From the NCBI GenBank assembly GCA_034231615.1, contig CM067317.1:2378501-2442500 (forward strand): a DNA stretch of 64,000 bases. The letters are read 5' to 3'. The notes beneath the pieces were generated by a model, which worked only from the letters and a program-made list of their open reading frames with translations, searched no databases and was not told where the DNA came from. The DNA comes from Meghimatium bilineatum. Its lineage: Eukaryota; Mollusca; Gastropoda; Stylommatophora; Philomycidae. The position numbers were made by a program, and so were the translations under genes. Position 1 is the first letter of the stretch. Each line of letters begins with the position of its first letter. Below, one piece after another: positions 45,872 to 56,605 of this stretch.

Positions 45872-46107
45872 ATGGGCAACGAAGGCAGCGCTCCTTCATC
45901 TGAACAAAGCACCCCGATCTCGGAGTATCCTTCTCTGTACTCGATCCACTCTCGCGTCAGATCTTCAGTCGAGAGCACGAGAGTTCCGTCTCCATTGGAA
46001 GCACCTGAGCCTGATCTCAGCCACTTAACTCCGGAGGAGGTTGCTAAGATCAGAAGTGTAATGGAAAGAGCAAGGCACATGCAGGAGGAGGAATCATCCA
46101 GAGCCAG
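45872..46107 (+). CDS. First coding exon of a Piccolo/Bassoon/Fife/RIM-type active-zone scaffold
   Basis: The exon has 78 codons plus two bases, from ATG (context CAGAGATGG, purine at -3, G at +4) to a GTAAGT donor at 46108. The product starts MGNEGSAPSSEQS, an N-myristoylation-type start like the MGNE of vertebrate Piccolo and Bassoon. It ends PDLSHLTPEEVAKIRSVM followed by ERARHMQEEE, which resembles the Rab-binding helix PDLSHLTEEE of RIM and the DLSQLSEEER segment of Piccolo. Such proteins organise synaptic vesicle release sites. The middle is Ser/Pro-rich and probably disordered. The frame is open for 199 codons upstream (from 45275), but that part contains a 27-bp tandem repeat and lacks recognisable homology, so it is treated as 5'UTR. 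No later exon is recognised in the window. The choice between a Piccolo/Fife and a RIM ortholog is inference. Confidence 0.72.
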
Positions 46108-46164
46108 GTAAGTCTTTGTTATTCTTCATTGACTCCCTCATTTCTTGATTATAATCAAATTATC

Positions 46165-46445
46165 AAACGTCTATTGGTCCCTTTCACCCTCTCTCTCTCA
46201 TCTTCTTTCCCTCTCTTCCTCTCTCTCCATCTCCTCTCCCTCATCTCGCTCATTCTTTCTCCCTATCCTCCTCTCTCTACCCCTAATTTCCTCTATCTTC
46301 CTCTTTCTTTATTCCTTTCTCACTCCCTCTCTTCATTTCTTTCTCACTCCCTCTCTTCATTTCTTTCTCACTCCCTCTCTCTTACCCTCTCCTTTTCTTT
46401 TTCTTCTCTCTATTCCTCTCCCCCTCTAAATCTTCCTCCCTCTCT
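46165..46445. repeat. Pyrimidine-rich low-complexity tract
   Basis: CT-rich sequence just inside the first intron of the MGNE gene, with CTCACTCCCTCTCTTCATTT repeated three times. Confidence 0.9.
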
Positions 46446-46462
46446 CATACAAAAAGGAAAAA

Positions 46463-46752
46463 AAATGTTTACCAATATAACTCATACAAATAGTAAACAA
46501 TTATGTCAATGTTTACCAATATAACTCATACAAATAGTAAACAATTATATGCATCTGAAATAACAAACAACAAAGGAACAAGAAAATTTTCTTCGTTATA
46601 GTTCACTAAGGAACTTTATCAGCAAACAACAACGAACTAGAAATAAGTTATAGTTCACTAAGGAACTTTATCAGTAAACAACAACGAACTAGAAATAAGT
46701 TATAGTTCACTAAGGAACTTTATCAGCAAACAACAACGAACTAGAAATAAAC
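46463..46752. repeat. Two short tandem repeats (~42 bp x2, ~52 bp x3)
   Basis: 46463-46548: ATGTTTACCAATATAACTCA, twice. 46595-46752: GTTATAGTTCACTAAGGAAC and AACAACAACGAACTAG, three copies. Confidence 0.88.
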
Positions 46753-47439
46753 AATACGAACAATACATAAAGAGGGTCCCGTTGTTTTGATCGTTTTTTA
46801 TGTTTATTCCTCGTTGGTTATTGTTGTCTGGATAAAGTTACGTCTGTAACGTGCATACACGCATTGTTTCTCTGTTTGTTATTTCTCACATTAAATTTGC
46901 TATTTATATGTTATATTAGTACTCAGAGATAATAATACTTTATCACAGGTATTATACCTTCTTAATTTTGTTACTGCGGCCCTCTACCTTGTCGGATAGC
47001 CTCTGATAATTTGCTTATTATGTACATTAAGTGACCCTGTAATTAACCCCCCCCCCACCCCCAATACACACACACAAAATCTACACCAAGTTATTGCTCA
47101 CATACACAATTTAAATGTCAAACACACACGCGCCTTACTTCCATATTTAAACCGTTTCTACGTTTATTAAATCAATGACAATCACGACTGTTGCAAGAAA
47201 TCCACCTGTACCTACCGAGATAAGTATACAACAGCGCTTACCCGATCAGTATGTAATTACATTCCCACATTCCGACATTGTTCGAGGCAAATGTCTTATG
47301 TTTGATCATATATACCCTCTGTCTGCTCTGTCATGTCTGTCTAATATGACAGGGCAGACAGACACATTGATTCTGCTTCGCGACTCAAGTAAGTTAAGTT
47401 TAGACTCTGACGATTCTCTTGCATCGATTCTCTCATACA
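46753..47439. other. Intron sequence, no exon recognised
   Basis: It includes a C-rich tract at 47049-47064. A plus-strand open frame starts at 47175 (NPPVPTEISIQQRLPDQYVI) but has no recognised similarity and runs into the next array. Confidence 0.45.
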
Positions 47440-47950
47440 CGACCCTCGTATACTTATTACCTTCCACATGTGAATTGTCTTACATTGATTCTCTTACACG
47501 TGTGATATGTCTTACATCGATTCTCTTACACATGTGATATATCTTACATCGATCCTCTTACACATGTGATATGTCTTACATCGATTCTCTTAGGCGTGAT
47601 ATGTCTTACATCGAATCTCTTAGACATGTGATATATCTTACATCAATTCTCTTACACATGTGATATGTCTTACATCGAATCTCTTTCACATGTGATATGT
47701 CTTACATCGATTCTCTAAGACATGTGATATCTCTTACATCGATTTTCTTACACATGTGATATGTCTTACATCGATTCTCTTACACATGTGATATGTCTTA
47801 CATCGATTTTCTTACACATGTTATATGGCTTACATCGATTCTCTTACACATGTGATATGTCACATCGATTCACTTAGACATGTGATATGTCTTACATCGA
47901 TTCTCTTACACATGTGATATGTATTACATCGATTCTCTTACACATGTGAT
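47440..47950. repeat. 32-bp minisatellite, about 16 copies
   Basis: The unit contains CTTACATCGATTCTCTTACA and CATGTGATATGT; each unit includes the palindrome CACATGTG. Confidence 0.95.
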
Positions 47951-48071
47951 TGTCACTCTCTGTATCCTGCCTTCGATTTTTCCTGTTGTAACTATTTTCT
48001 CTATGTCGTCTATAGAATATGCTACCAAATTTGAAAAAAAATAATTACTTGAAACCTTTATTTAGGAAACA

Positions 48072-48450
48072 GTAATGACTCAGCAGCGAGTAATGAATTA
48101 GGAGATAATAAAGAATTAGCAGAGAGTAATGACTTAGCAGAGAGTAATGACTTAGTAGAGAGTAATGACTTAGCAGAGAGTAATGACTTAGTAGAGAGTA
48201 ATGACTTAGTAGAGAGTAATGACTTAGGAGAGAGTGATGACTTAGCAGAGAGTAATTATTTAGCAGAGAGTAATGAGTTAGCAGAGAGTAATGACTTAGT
48301 AGAGAGTAATGACTTAGGAGAGGTAATGACTTAGGGGAGAGTAATGACTTAGCAGAGAGTAATGACTTAGCAGAGAGTAATAGTAATGATTTAGCAGAGA
48401 GTAATGACTTAGCAGAGAGTAATCATTTAGCAGAGAGTAATGATCTATCG
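48072..48450. repeat. 18-bp minisatellite, about 20 copies
   Basis: The unit is CAGAGAGTAATGACTTAG with C/T and A/G changes. It contains in-frame stops, so no reading frame is open across it. Confidence 0.96.
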
Positions 48451-48469
48451 AGAGATGTGTTGTTCGCCC

Positions 48470-50290
48470 ATCACATGATGATGATGACCATTTTTTATTT
48501 CCTTTAGAAAATTAAGTTAGAATTATGTCCATGCCTACTAGTTCTTAGAAGGCTAATGAGCCCTATTCGAGCTGTAAATGTCCTTGGGCAGTTCGGACAT
48601 GGAATTACCACTGTAGATGGATTTTGTTCTATCTGTGACTTTCTAGCTACTCTCCACTGTTGAGCTGTTGCATTTCTCCTCTTTTCTCAAGATGATGCGC
48701 CCTTTTCGACTGTAGACCATGATGTAGATCTATTTTGTGCAAGTTCTTCCCATGTATCGTGGTCTATTTCAAAGGTGTTCAGTGAGGTCTTTAACGAGTC
48801 CTTGTAGCGCTTCTTTTGGCTACCTTGAGATAGTTTACCCTTCTCCAGCTCACCATAGAGAAGTATCTTTGGCAGACAATGGTCTGACATACGTACCAAA
48901 TGACCTGCCCAACGAATCTGTGTCTGCATCAAGATAGTCTTAATGCTAGGGATACCAGCTCTATCAAGGACAGTGGTATCTGGAATCTTGTCTTGCCATC
49001 TGATGTTCATAACTTTTCTGAGACAAGTTGTGTGAAAGTGATTGAGTTTCTTCACATGGGTCCATATATAGACTATGTTTCACCAGCGTATAACATCACT
49101 GGAAGTACCATTGTTCTGTAAACTTTCAGCTTAGTCTTAATGTTAATGAAATGTCTACGCCAAACATTTGCGTAAAATCTGCCGAAAGTGCTGCCTTCAA
49201 TCAATCAATAAACCCATAACCCTTCAGGGTCGTAGGGGTACCACATTGGATGCTTCAGCACACAGAGTCCTCCAGCGAATTCTATCGTCAGCGATGCGGA
49301 TGAGTGTGGAAATATCTAGCCCTGTCCATTCCTTGATGTTGTCTGTCCATGTCTTTATTTGTCCTCCTCTGCTTCTTCCACCCTCGACAGTTCCCTGCAG
49401 TGTTGTTTTTGACAAGGAATCGTGCCTGCATACATGTCCGAACCATGCTAGTTTTCGTCGTTTCACTATTGAAAGCAATGGCTCCTGGTGATCTTTGTAC
49501 GCGTTTCATCATTAACGTTGGCATTTTGTGATAAAGTACTACCTAGGTATGTGAATCTATTCACAAGTTTCAGTGCTACACCATTTACCTTTATGCAGGG
49601 CCTGAGACAGATTTCTGCAGGTGCTGGTTGTAACATGACTTCTGTTTTCTCTGTGTTAATGGTAAGCCCAAAGTTGGTACAGGCTTTGGAGAATCTGTCT
49701 ATAATACATTGCAGATCAGACTTAGAGTTGGCATTTAAGGCACAGTCATCAGCAAATAGAAGATCCCTGAATGTGTGTGATTTAACTTTGGTTTTTGCTC
49801 GAAGCCACCTATGATTGAACAATTTTCCATCTATGCCATATATGAAGTTTACTCCCAGGTCTAGATCTCTGAAAGCATCATCTAACATAGCAGAGAACAT
49901 GTTGCTAAATAGGGTAGGTGCTAATACGCATCCTTGTTTTATTCCATTTGAGACAGGAAACGTTTCAGATAACTCTCCATCATCCTGAACTCTAGCTTGC
50001 ATTCCATCATGCAATTGCTGCACCATTGAGATAACTTTCTGTGGGCATCCTTATTTTGCCATAATCTTTCACAACCCCTCTATATTTACTGTGTAAAATT
50101 CTTTTGTCAAGTCTATGAATGCTGTGTATAGGTCACAATGTTGTTCTTGACATTTTTCTTGAAGTTGACTCTCAGCAAAGACCACATCAGTTGTTCCACG
50201 TTCTTTTCTGAAACCAAATTGGCTTTCGGGAAATAATCCTTCATTAAGATTAGATGTAAGGCGGTTCAACAGGGTTCTGGCATGAGATGT
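48470..50290 (-). mobile_element. Non-LTR retrotransposon: RT domain and C-terminal zinc knuckle, split by a nested LINE
   Basis: Reading leftward from 50269: ESQFGFRKERGTTDVVFAES, FIDLTKEFYTVN (RT motif A), GIKQGCVLAPTLFSNMFSAM (motif B), then FRDLLFADDCALNANS (motif C with ADD) and RFTYLGSTLSQNANVNDETR. After the nested insert comes [62 protein letters not shown] and finally CPNCPRTFTARIGLISLLRT, the CxxC finger common at the end of such ORF2 proteins. It ends in ATGATGATG-type sequence near 48470. The endonuclease is missing and frameshifts are present. Confidence 0.92.
49195..49487 (-). mobile_element. Nested LINE 3'-end insertion
   Basis: This 5'-truncated fragment reads MLSIVKRRKLAWFGHVCRHD, TTLQGTVEGGRSRGGQIKTW, TDNIKEWTGLDISTL and ASNVVPLRP-stop. 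It is followed by CCTGAAGGGTTATGGG and a (TTGA)n tail. It sits in the same orientation inside the RT region of the host element, between the DETRTKI and STFGRFYANV segments. No clean target-site duplication was seen. Confidence 0.85.
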
Positions 50291-50402
50291 ACAAGGTTAA
50301 GTCTAGCAGAGTGCACCACCAATGCAAGACACACAAAATGTTGGAAGTCCGTTGCGGCCAACCTTCTCTACAGAGGCGGCACTTGATGATAATGATGATG
50401 AA
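50290..50402 (+). mobile_element. RTE-like LINE 3'-terminal 100 bp
   Basis: It matches the antisense of 54113-54215: GTCTAGCAGAGTGCACCACC, GTTGCGGCCAACCTTC and GGCGGCACTTGATGATAATG with a (ATG)n tail. Confidence 0.85.
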
Positions 50403-50404
50403 AT

Positions 50405-50503
50405 ATCTAATGCCATATCTGTTTCTCTTTCAATACATGACTATATCTGTTTCTCTTTCAATACATGACTATATCTGTTTCTCTTTCAATACATGACTAT
50501 ATC
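50405..50503. repeat. 28-bp tandem repeat, 3.5 copies
   Basis: The unit contains ATATCTGTTTCTCTTTCAAT and begins at the tail of the RTE-like fragment. Confidence 0.9.
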
Positions 50504-50544
50504 CACACACTTCTTGTTCACGCATGATTATTGCAGTTCTTTGT

Positions 50545-51542
50545 TGTGTTTTCTTCTGATCTCTATGTAATGTCCCCCCCCCTTCTGATCTCTATGTAAT
50601 ACCCCCCCTCTGATCTCTATGTAATGTTTCCCCCCTTCTGATCTCTATGTAATGTTTCCCCCCTTCTGATCTCTATGTAATGTTTCCCCCCTTCTGATCT
50701 CTATGTAATGTTCCCCCCCTCTGATCTCTATGTAATGTTCCCCCCTCTGATCTCTATGTAATGTCCCCCCCCTCTGATCTCTATGTAATGTCCCCCCTCT
50801 GATCTCTATGTAATGTCCCCCCTCTGATCTCTATGTAATGTCCCCCCCCCTCTGATCTCTATGTAATGTCCCCCCCCCCTCTGATCTCTATGTAATGTCC
50901 CCCCCTCTGATCTCTATGTAATGTTCCCCCCTTCTGATATCTATGTAATATTTCCCCCCTTCTGATCTCTATTTAAGGTTTTTCCCCTTCTGATATATAA
51001 TGTTTTTCCTCTTCTGATCTCTATGTAACGTTTTTTCTGTTCTTATTTCTATGTAACGTTTTTCCTCTCCTGATCTCTATGTAACGTTTTTCCTCTCCTG
51101 ATCTCTATGTAACGTTTTTCCTCTTCTGATCTCTAACGTTTTTCCTCTCCTGATCTCTTTGTAACGTTTTCCCCCTCTGATCTCTATGTAACGTTTTTCC
51201 TCTCCTGATCTCTATGTAACGTTTTTCCTCTTCTGATCTCTAACGTTTTTCCTCTCCTGATCTCTATGTAACGTTTTTTCCCTTCTGATTTCTAACGTTT
51301 TTCCTCTCCTGATCTCTATGTAACGTTTTTCCCCTCTGATCTCTATGTAACGTTTTTCCTCTCCTGATCTCTATGTAACGTTTTTCCTCTTCTGATCTCT
51401 AACGTTTTTCCTCTCCTGATCTCTATGTAACGTTTTTTCCCTTCTGATTTCTAACGTTTTTCCTCTCCTGATCTCTATGTAACGTTTTTCCCCTCTGATC
51501 TCTATGTAACGTTTTTCCTCTCCTGATCTCTATGTAATGTTT
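50545..51542. repeat. 1-kb array of 24-29-bp units with C-runs, then T-runs
   Basis: About 38 units share CTGATCTCTATGTAA. To about 50960 they are joined by TGTCCCCCCC-type linkers of 5 to 9 C. After that the linker becomes CGTTTTTCCTCTC. On the right, a six-unit block of 159 bp repeats (51191 and 51350). Confidence 0.97.
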
Positions 51543-51544
51543 TC

Positions 51545-51735
51545 ACCTTCGTTCACGTTCACATCTGCTTCTTCCTATCACTCGGTTCTTTTTTTCTGGT
51601 GCTCACAAATTGGCAAATATTTCCACATTCTCATTCATTTTTTCCAATCCTTGTTTTTTTTCTTCACGACCTCTTCAAAGGCCGCTATTATATTCTCATA
51701 TTTTTACATTCAAATCTCCCATTAAAATTGTAATA
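51545..51735 (-). mobile_element. LINE endonuclease fragment
   Basis: The minus strand reads ITILMGDLNVKI, then in another frame AAFEEVV, NENVEIFANL and KNRVIGRS. This is the GDLN-containing part of an APE-type endonuclease. Confidence 0.7.
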
Positions 51736-52039
51736 TTTTTCTCCTACTTTTTATGCATAATGCTTTGTAATTTGATGTAAATTTTGCTGTTCTAAAAAGA
51801 TATTTCAATTTTTTAAATCTCCACTTGTTATAAATAACATGTGTTAGAATGTATCCTTCCTTACGCATGCACATTAAACTGTCGCAGCCAAGGACAATGT
51901 TCAGATACTTTGATGTCTCTTGTCCATCGTTGTCTTGTAGACCTTTATCCATGTTGCCACGTCTTCAAATAGTAATTTTCCACGATGTTATGTTTCTTAA
52001 TATTATCAAAAACATCGCTCTTGCCCAATAGGCTATAAC
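51736..52039. other. Intron sequence, nothing recognised
   Basis: AT-rich; no coding similarity seen. Confidence 0.4.
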
Positions 52040-52265
52040 GAACGCAGAGGATTAACTTTATTGTACCCAGGCTTTATCACATGTACTACATCCCACTCAA
52101 CGAAGCCGGAAGCAGCCTGTCGAGAGTACCACTCATAGCACATAACTCCGTAACTCCAGGTGATAATCATCAAGGATATCGGGATAAATACCCTTTATAA
52201 ACAAGGATTCGAACCCGCGACTTCGTAAGCGCAACGCTTACCACTTAGCCGGACGTTTCACGAGT
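52040..52265 (-). mobile_element. tRNA-derived SINE
   Basis: On the minus strand GGCTAAGTGG (A box, within 52241-52252) and GGGTTCGAATCC (B box, 52205-52216) are spaced as in a tRNA. An unrelated body follows (TGGAGTTACGGAGTTATGTG, GAGTGGTACTCTCGAC, GATAAAGCCTGGGTACAATA). The layout head plus body is that of a SINE; the acceptor stem does not close. Confidence 0.75.
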
Positions 52266-52324
52266 TTATTATTACCAAACGTTTAATTTACCGTTCTCGA
52301 CTACTTCTAACTCTTTTTCTCTAT

Positions 52325-52860
52325 CAAGTTTCTGTCAATGTCGCTCCATACATCTCTTTAGCAAGTATTGGTCAATATCGCTGTCCACATCTCTTTGTAA
52401 AGTCTCTGTCAATGTCGCTACTTACATCTGTTTGTCAAGTGTCTGTCAATGTCGCTGTCCACATCTCTTTGTCAAGTGTCTATCATTGTCGCTGTCCACA
52501 TCTCTTTGACAAGTGTCTGTCAATGTCGCTGTCCACATCTCTTTGACAAGTCTCTATCAATGCCGCTGTCCACATCTCTTTGACAAGTGTCTGTCAATGT
52601 CGCTGTCCACATCTCTTTGACAAGTGTCTGTCAATGTCGCTGTCCACATCTCTTTGACAAGTCTCTATCAATGCCGCTGTCCACATCTCTTTGACAAGTG
52701 TCTGTCAATGTCGCTGTCCACATCTCTTTGACAAGTCTCTATCAATGTCGCTGTCCACATCTCTTTGTCAAGTGTCTGTCAATGCCGCTGTCCATATCTT
52801 TTTGACAAGTGTCTGTCAATGCCATTGTATACATCTCTGTGTCATGTCTCTGTCAATGTT
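52325..52860. repeat. 37-bp minisatellite, about 14 copies
   Basis: The unit contains CTTTGACAAGTGTCTGTCAA and TGTCGCTGTCCACATCT. A 111-bp, three-unit order is suggested by the alternation of GTGTCTGTC and GTCTCTATC. Confidence 0.95.
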
Positions 52861-53160
52861 ATACTTATCCATCTAGTCGACATTTCTGTATCTGTCTATC
52901 ATTATACTTATCCGTCTAGTCGAGATGTCTATCATTATACTTATCCGTCTAGTCTACCCTTATACTTATCTGTCAAGTCTACATCTGTCTAGTCTACATG
53001 TGTCTATCATTATACGTATCTGTCCATTCTATGCATCAGTGTTTTTGTTAGGAATGTGTAAGTGACAATCAGCTTACATCTGTGAATATTCTAAACACTT
53101 CTAGTGACGAATGTTTAAGTTACCATCAGCTTACATCTGTGAATATTCTAAACACTTCTT
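52861..53160. repeat. Degenerate repeats (~25 bp, and 57 bp x2)
   Basis: 52861-53030: diverged copies around TTATACTTATCCGTCTAGTC. 53050-53160: a 57-bp duplication with CAGCTTACATCTGTGAATAT. Confidence 0.8.
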
Positions 53161-53335
53161 GATTTCTCTTTTATCGCTGTCTCCATGATTCTAAATATCG
53201 TTATGCAGTATCCTCTTTCGAAAGAAGCAATTCTTTTCTCCGTTTAAAAAAATATTAAGTGTCCATATTTCATAGCCATACATTGTTACTGGTAGTATGA
53301 GTGCTCTATCTATATATAGTCCATCTTTATTCGTG
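53160..53335 (-). mobile_element. LINE RT fragment
   Basis: The minus strand reads TNKDGLYIDRALILPVTMYG, YEMWTLN and ELLLSK in nearby frames, the YGSETWTLN region of non-LTR RT. Confidence 0.65.
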
Positions 53336-53560
53336 GTCTGAGATTGTGCTATAGGACTGTGGTCTGGGACTTTGGTCTGGGACTGTGGTCTGAGATTTTG
53401 GCCTGGGACTGTGGTCTGCGACTGTGCTATGAGACTGTAGTGTGGGACTGTGGCATGGGATTCGGTATATGACTGTGGTATGTGACTGTGGTATGGAACT
53501 GTGGTATGTTACTGTAGTATGGGGCTGGTGATGTGGGACTGTGTCTTGGGACAGTCCATA
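53335..53560. repeat. Degenerate 14-20-bp repeat
   Basis: Irregular copies of GGGACTGTGGTCTG and GTGACTGTGGTATG. Confidence 0.8.
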
Positions 53561-54101
53561 AATTACGTCAATGAACTAGTTAGGGGGAGCAGTCTGACAA
53601 AGTGTGCCAGTTGTTGCTGACGTGGTAGGGAGCGATGGAGTTTGCCAAAATTGTCAACAAAACTGCTAAATACATCAAAATAATTTGTTGGAATTTGAAA
53701 CATTTTTCTAAAACAAACTGCAATACTATGTTGTAATTCTTTCGCCAATTTTCTGCAACTTTTAATTTATTATTTTTTTTTGGTGGTCGGGCGAGTAAAA
53801 AATTGGACATAATTAAACAGTGTGAGTCCCCACATTCATGACTAGTTGGCGTGAGGGGGGGGGGGGGGGGAGTCAAAGATTATTGTCAACAAATTGTAGA
53901 CGGAATTTATGAAATGCCTGCTGATCCATTTTTCCAGGGTATAAATCGATGGTTACAAGTAACTTTAATGACAAGCTGAAAATATTGACATCTGATGAAG
54001 CTGTAACAGGGTTACATGTATGGACTAGGGGAAACAATTTAGCTGATGACTATTCGACATAATGAAACTAGGTGACTGGATCTATGTTCTAGAAAAGTAT
54101 A
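53561..54101. other. Intron sequence, no exon recognised
   Basis: It includes an 18-G run at about 53853-53871. The rest is AT-rich single-copy sequence. Confidence 0.45.
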
Positions 54102-54112
54102 GAAGACATCAT

Positions 54113-54564
54113 CATCATCAAGTGCCGTCTCCGCAACCAAGGTTGGCTGCAACGTATCTCCAACATCTCCTGTATCTTGTCTTGGTGGTGCACTCTGCTA
54201 GACTGTAACCTGTCCATCGTGTAATGTTACTCTCCCACTTGTATCTCTGCCTACCTCGTGCTCGCGTCCCTTTGACTTTACCCTCAAGTAAGGTCTTCAA
54301 TAGGGTGTCATGTCTTTTAATGTGTCCAAAGTATTTTATTTGCCTGATCTTTATTTCTCTTAGTAGTTCTTTCTTCATATTAAGTGTCTTTAGCACCTCT
54401 TTATTTGTTTTCTTCTCTTTCCATGATGTTCTCCCTATTCTTCTATATACCCACATCTCAAAGGCATCAATTTTGTCTTCTAATTGTTTATTTAGTGTCC
54501 ATGTTTCTGAGCCATACATTAATATGGAATAGATGTAGCATTTTATAATTCTCATTTTTAACTT
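54113..54564 (-). mobile_element. RTE-like LINE, 5'-truncated copy with 11-bp target-site duplication
   Basis: GAAGACATCAT lies at 54102-54112 and 54565-54575. Coding on the minus strand is intact for 145 codons: MYGSETWTLNKQLEDKIDAF, VYRRIGRTSWKEKK, QIKYFGHIKRHDTLLKTLLE, RRCWRYVAANLGCGDGT-stop, followed by a (TGA)n tail. It is the youngest-looking member of the family also seen at 13.5, 13.8, 41 and 50.3 kb. Confidence 0.92.
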
Positions 54565-54575
54565 GAAGACATCAT

Positions 54576-55706
54576 ACTAGCTAATTGTAACACGTGAAAA
54601 CCGTTATAGTTGGCTGAATTATAGGACAATAACTAAGTGACTGTCAGGAGAAATAGAGTGTAGAAAAAAACCGTGGAAGTTCAGATAACCTTGACTGAAT
54701 CAAATGAATTAAATTGAAAATAATTCAGTTTACGAACTATTCAAAAATATATTAATTGGGACATTTAATATGATTAAAGGTTGACGAAGTGAATTCGCAG
54801 AATAAAGCGTGAAAAATGAGGCACGTCTGAAAACTGTGAAATATGTCGTGTACAAAGTTGTGTTTGCAAGTTGAAGTTTTGGAGAGTGATAATCAGTCTG
54901 AGATATTGCACCGGGAGAGATAAGACGGACATGAGTTATCTTCATGTAGTAAATAGATATTTTATTGTACGTGAAATGATTTTATCTGTATTCTGTCAGT
55001 CAGGATCGTGTTGAAGTCAAACTTAGGATGGATTCATACGATGAAGTGCAGTAATCACTAGCATCACGAGTTATGATTATCTTGTACAGGAATCACGACC
55101 TGTGAGTCAAGTATCGTATTCCACATAGTTAAAGTGAATACTCTGTTCACTCTAAGAATGAAGTGAGTCAATGCTTCTGATTGGCTTTTTGACGCTGAAC
55201 AAATTAACCGATTGTTAAGTGCCAAATAATTCAGTATTTTATTTTGTCTTTGTTTTTGTAAAGTTGTTTAAATATTGTTTGAAATTGTTTTTAAATGTTT
55301 TAAATAATATTGTTTTTACATGTCATCAGCCGTTTAAAAATCACCTGTGGTCGCGGAGTAATGTGGGGGTGTGAATTGACCTACTCCATTCGTAAAGTGA
55401 ACAGAGATAACCAGCTGTTTGATCATATACGAGTACATATATATATATAAAATATATAAAAATATATAAATATATATATAAATGTACGAGGATATTTGAA
55501 GTTGTCATATGTGGGGATATATCTTTGTAGCTTTGCGGAAGGATTATTTGCTTCCGAGGGCATATCTATTTATCTGAACCGAGAGCTAGGTCTACTATAA
55601 TTGATATATTGAGCTTATTAGAAGTTGTAAACTTGTGATTACGTAATCCAGCGTGATGTTTTAAAATTTGTGGGAAGCTTTACGTTGACGGAAAAACATA
55701 TCGTCG
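54576..55706. other. Intron sequence with dispersed repeat copy 2
   Basis: 55138-55232 is the second copy of the repeat at 8605 (ACTCTGTTCACTCTAAGAAT, TGATTGGCTTTTTGACGC). An AT-rich (TATA)n tract lies at 55432-55490. Nothing else recognised. Confidence 0.55.
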
Positions 55707-56090
55707 AATCTGAAGCTGGCCGCCTGGTATATTTACTTTATTACCATCTGAAGCTGGCCGCCTGGTATATTTACTTTATTACCATCTGAAGCTGGCCGCC
55801 TGGTATATTTACTTTATTACCATCTGAAGCTGGCCGCCTGGTATATTTACTTTATTACCATCTGAAGCTGGCCGCCTGGTATATTTACTTTATTACCATC
55901 TGAAGCTGGCCGTCTGGTATATTTACTTTATTACCATCTGAAGCTGGCCGCCTGGTATATTTACTTTATTACCATCTGAAGCTGGCCGCCTGGTATATTT
56001 ACTTTATTACCATCTGAAGCTGGCCGCCTGGTATATTTACTTTATTACCATCTGAAGCTGGCCGCCTGGTATATTTACTTTATTACCATC
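55707..56090. repeat. 38-bp minisatellite, 10 almost identical copies
   Basis: The unit contains CATCTGAAGCTGGCCGCCTG and GTATATTTACTTTATTAC; I see one substitution (CCGTCTGG at about 55911) across all copies. Confidence 0.97.
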
Positions 56091-56164
56091 ACCCAAAAGG
56101 AACTAGGAAATTTCATGATTAATCGACGAAACTAACGTAGTTTAATCAACAAATTGTAGGTACT

Positions 56165-56605
56165 GTGAAAAACTGAAATCCAACTTGTAGCTCCAGGAAA
56201 AGGATAATAAAGTTTTGCTGATACTAGATAACACACATAATGACACACACAAATCGACGTTTCGACCAAAAGTCCTTTATCAATACAGACAATTGAAACA
56301 AAATTAAAACATAACAGAAAGTGAACATCGACGGTCACATTGGTATGAGTAGTTTGGATTGACCGGAAGAGGCGAAATGACACCGGACAAGGAAAATACA
56401 AAAATGACAACAAAAATGTGACACGAAACAAACAAACTATGCATCGACTAAAGTCAAACAAGAGACAGGCGCTCAATTGTTTCAATTTTGTTTCAATTGT
56501 CTGTCTTGATAAAGGCCTTTTGGTCGAAACATCGATTTGTGTGTGTCATTATGTGTGTTATCTAGTATCCGCAAACCTTTATTACCCTTTTCCTGGATCT
56601 GCCTG
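56165..56605. mobile_element. Inverted pair of Penelope-type 3' ends
   Basis: The left arm (56165-56300, minus) and right arm (56478-56605, plus) are about 125-bp inverted copies. Both contain TTGATAAAGG-CTTTTGGTCG, GATTTGTGTGTGTCATTATG and TGTTATCTAGTATC-GC. The spacer of about 170 bp continues the left copy only. The motif is the one in the PLE 3'UTR at 12.2 kb. The head-to-head inversion resembles rearranged PLE copies. Confidence 0.75.

Noticed and set aside
45567..46080. Minus-strand frames opposite the MGNE exon
   Set aside because: Shadow frames; the plus-strand reading has the family motif and a splice donor.
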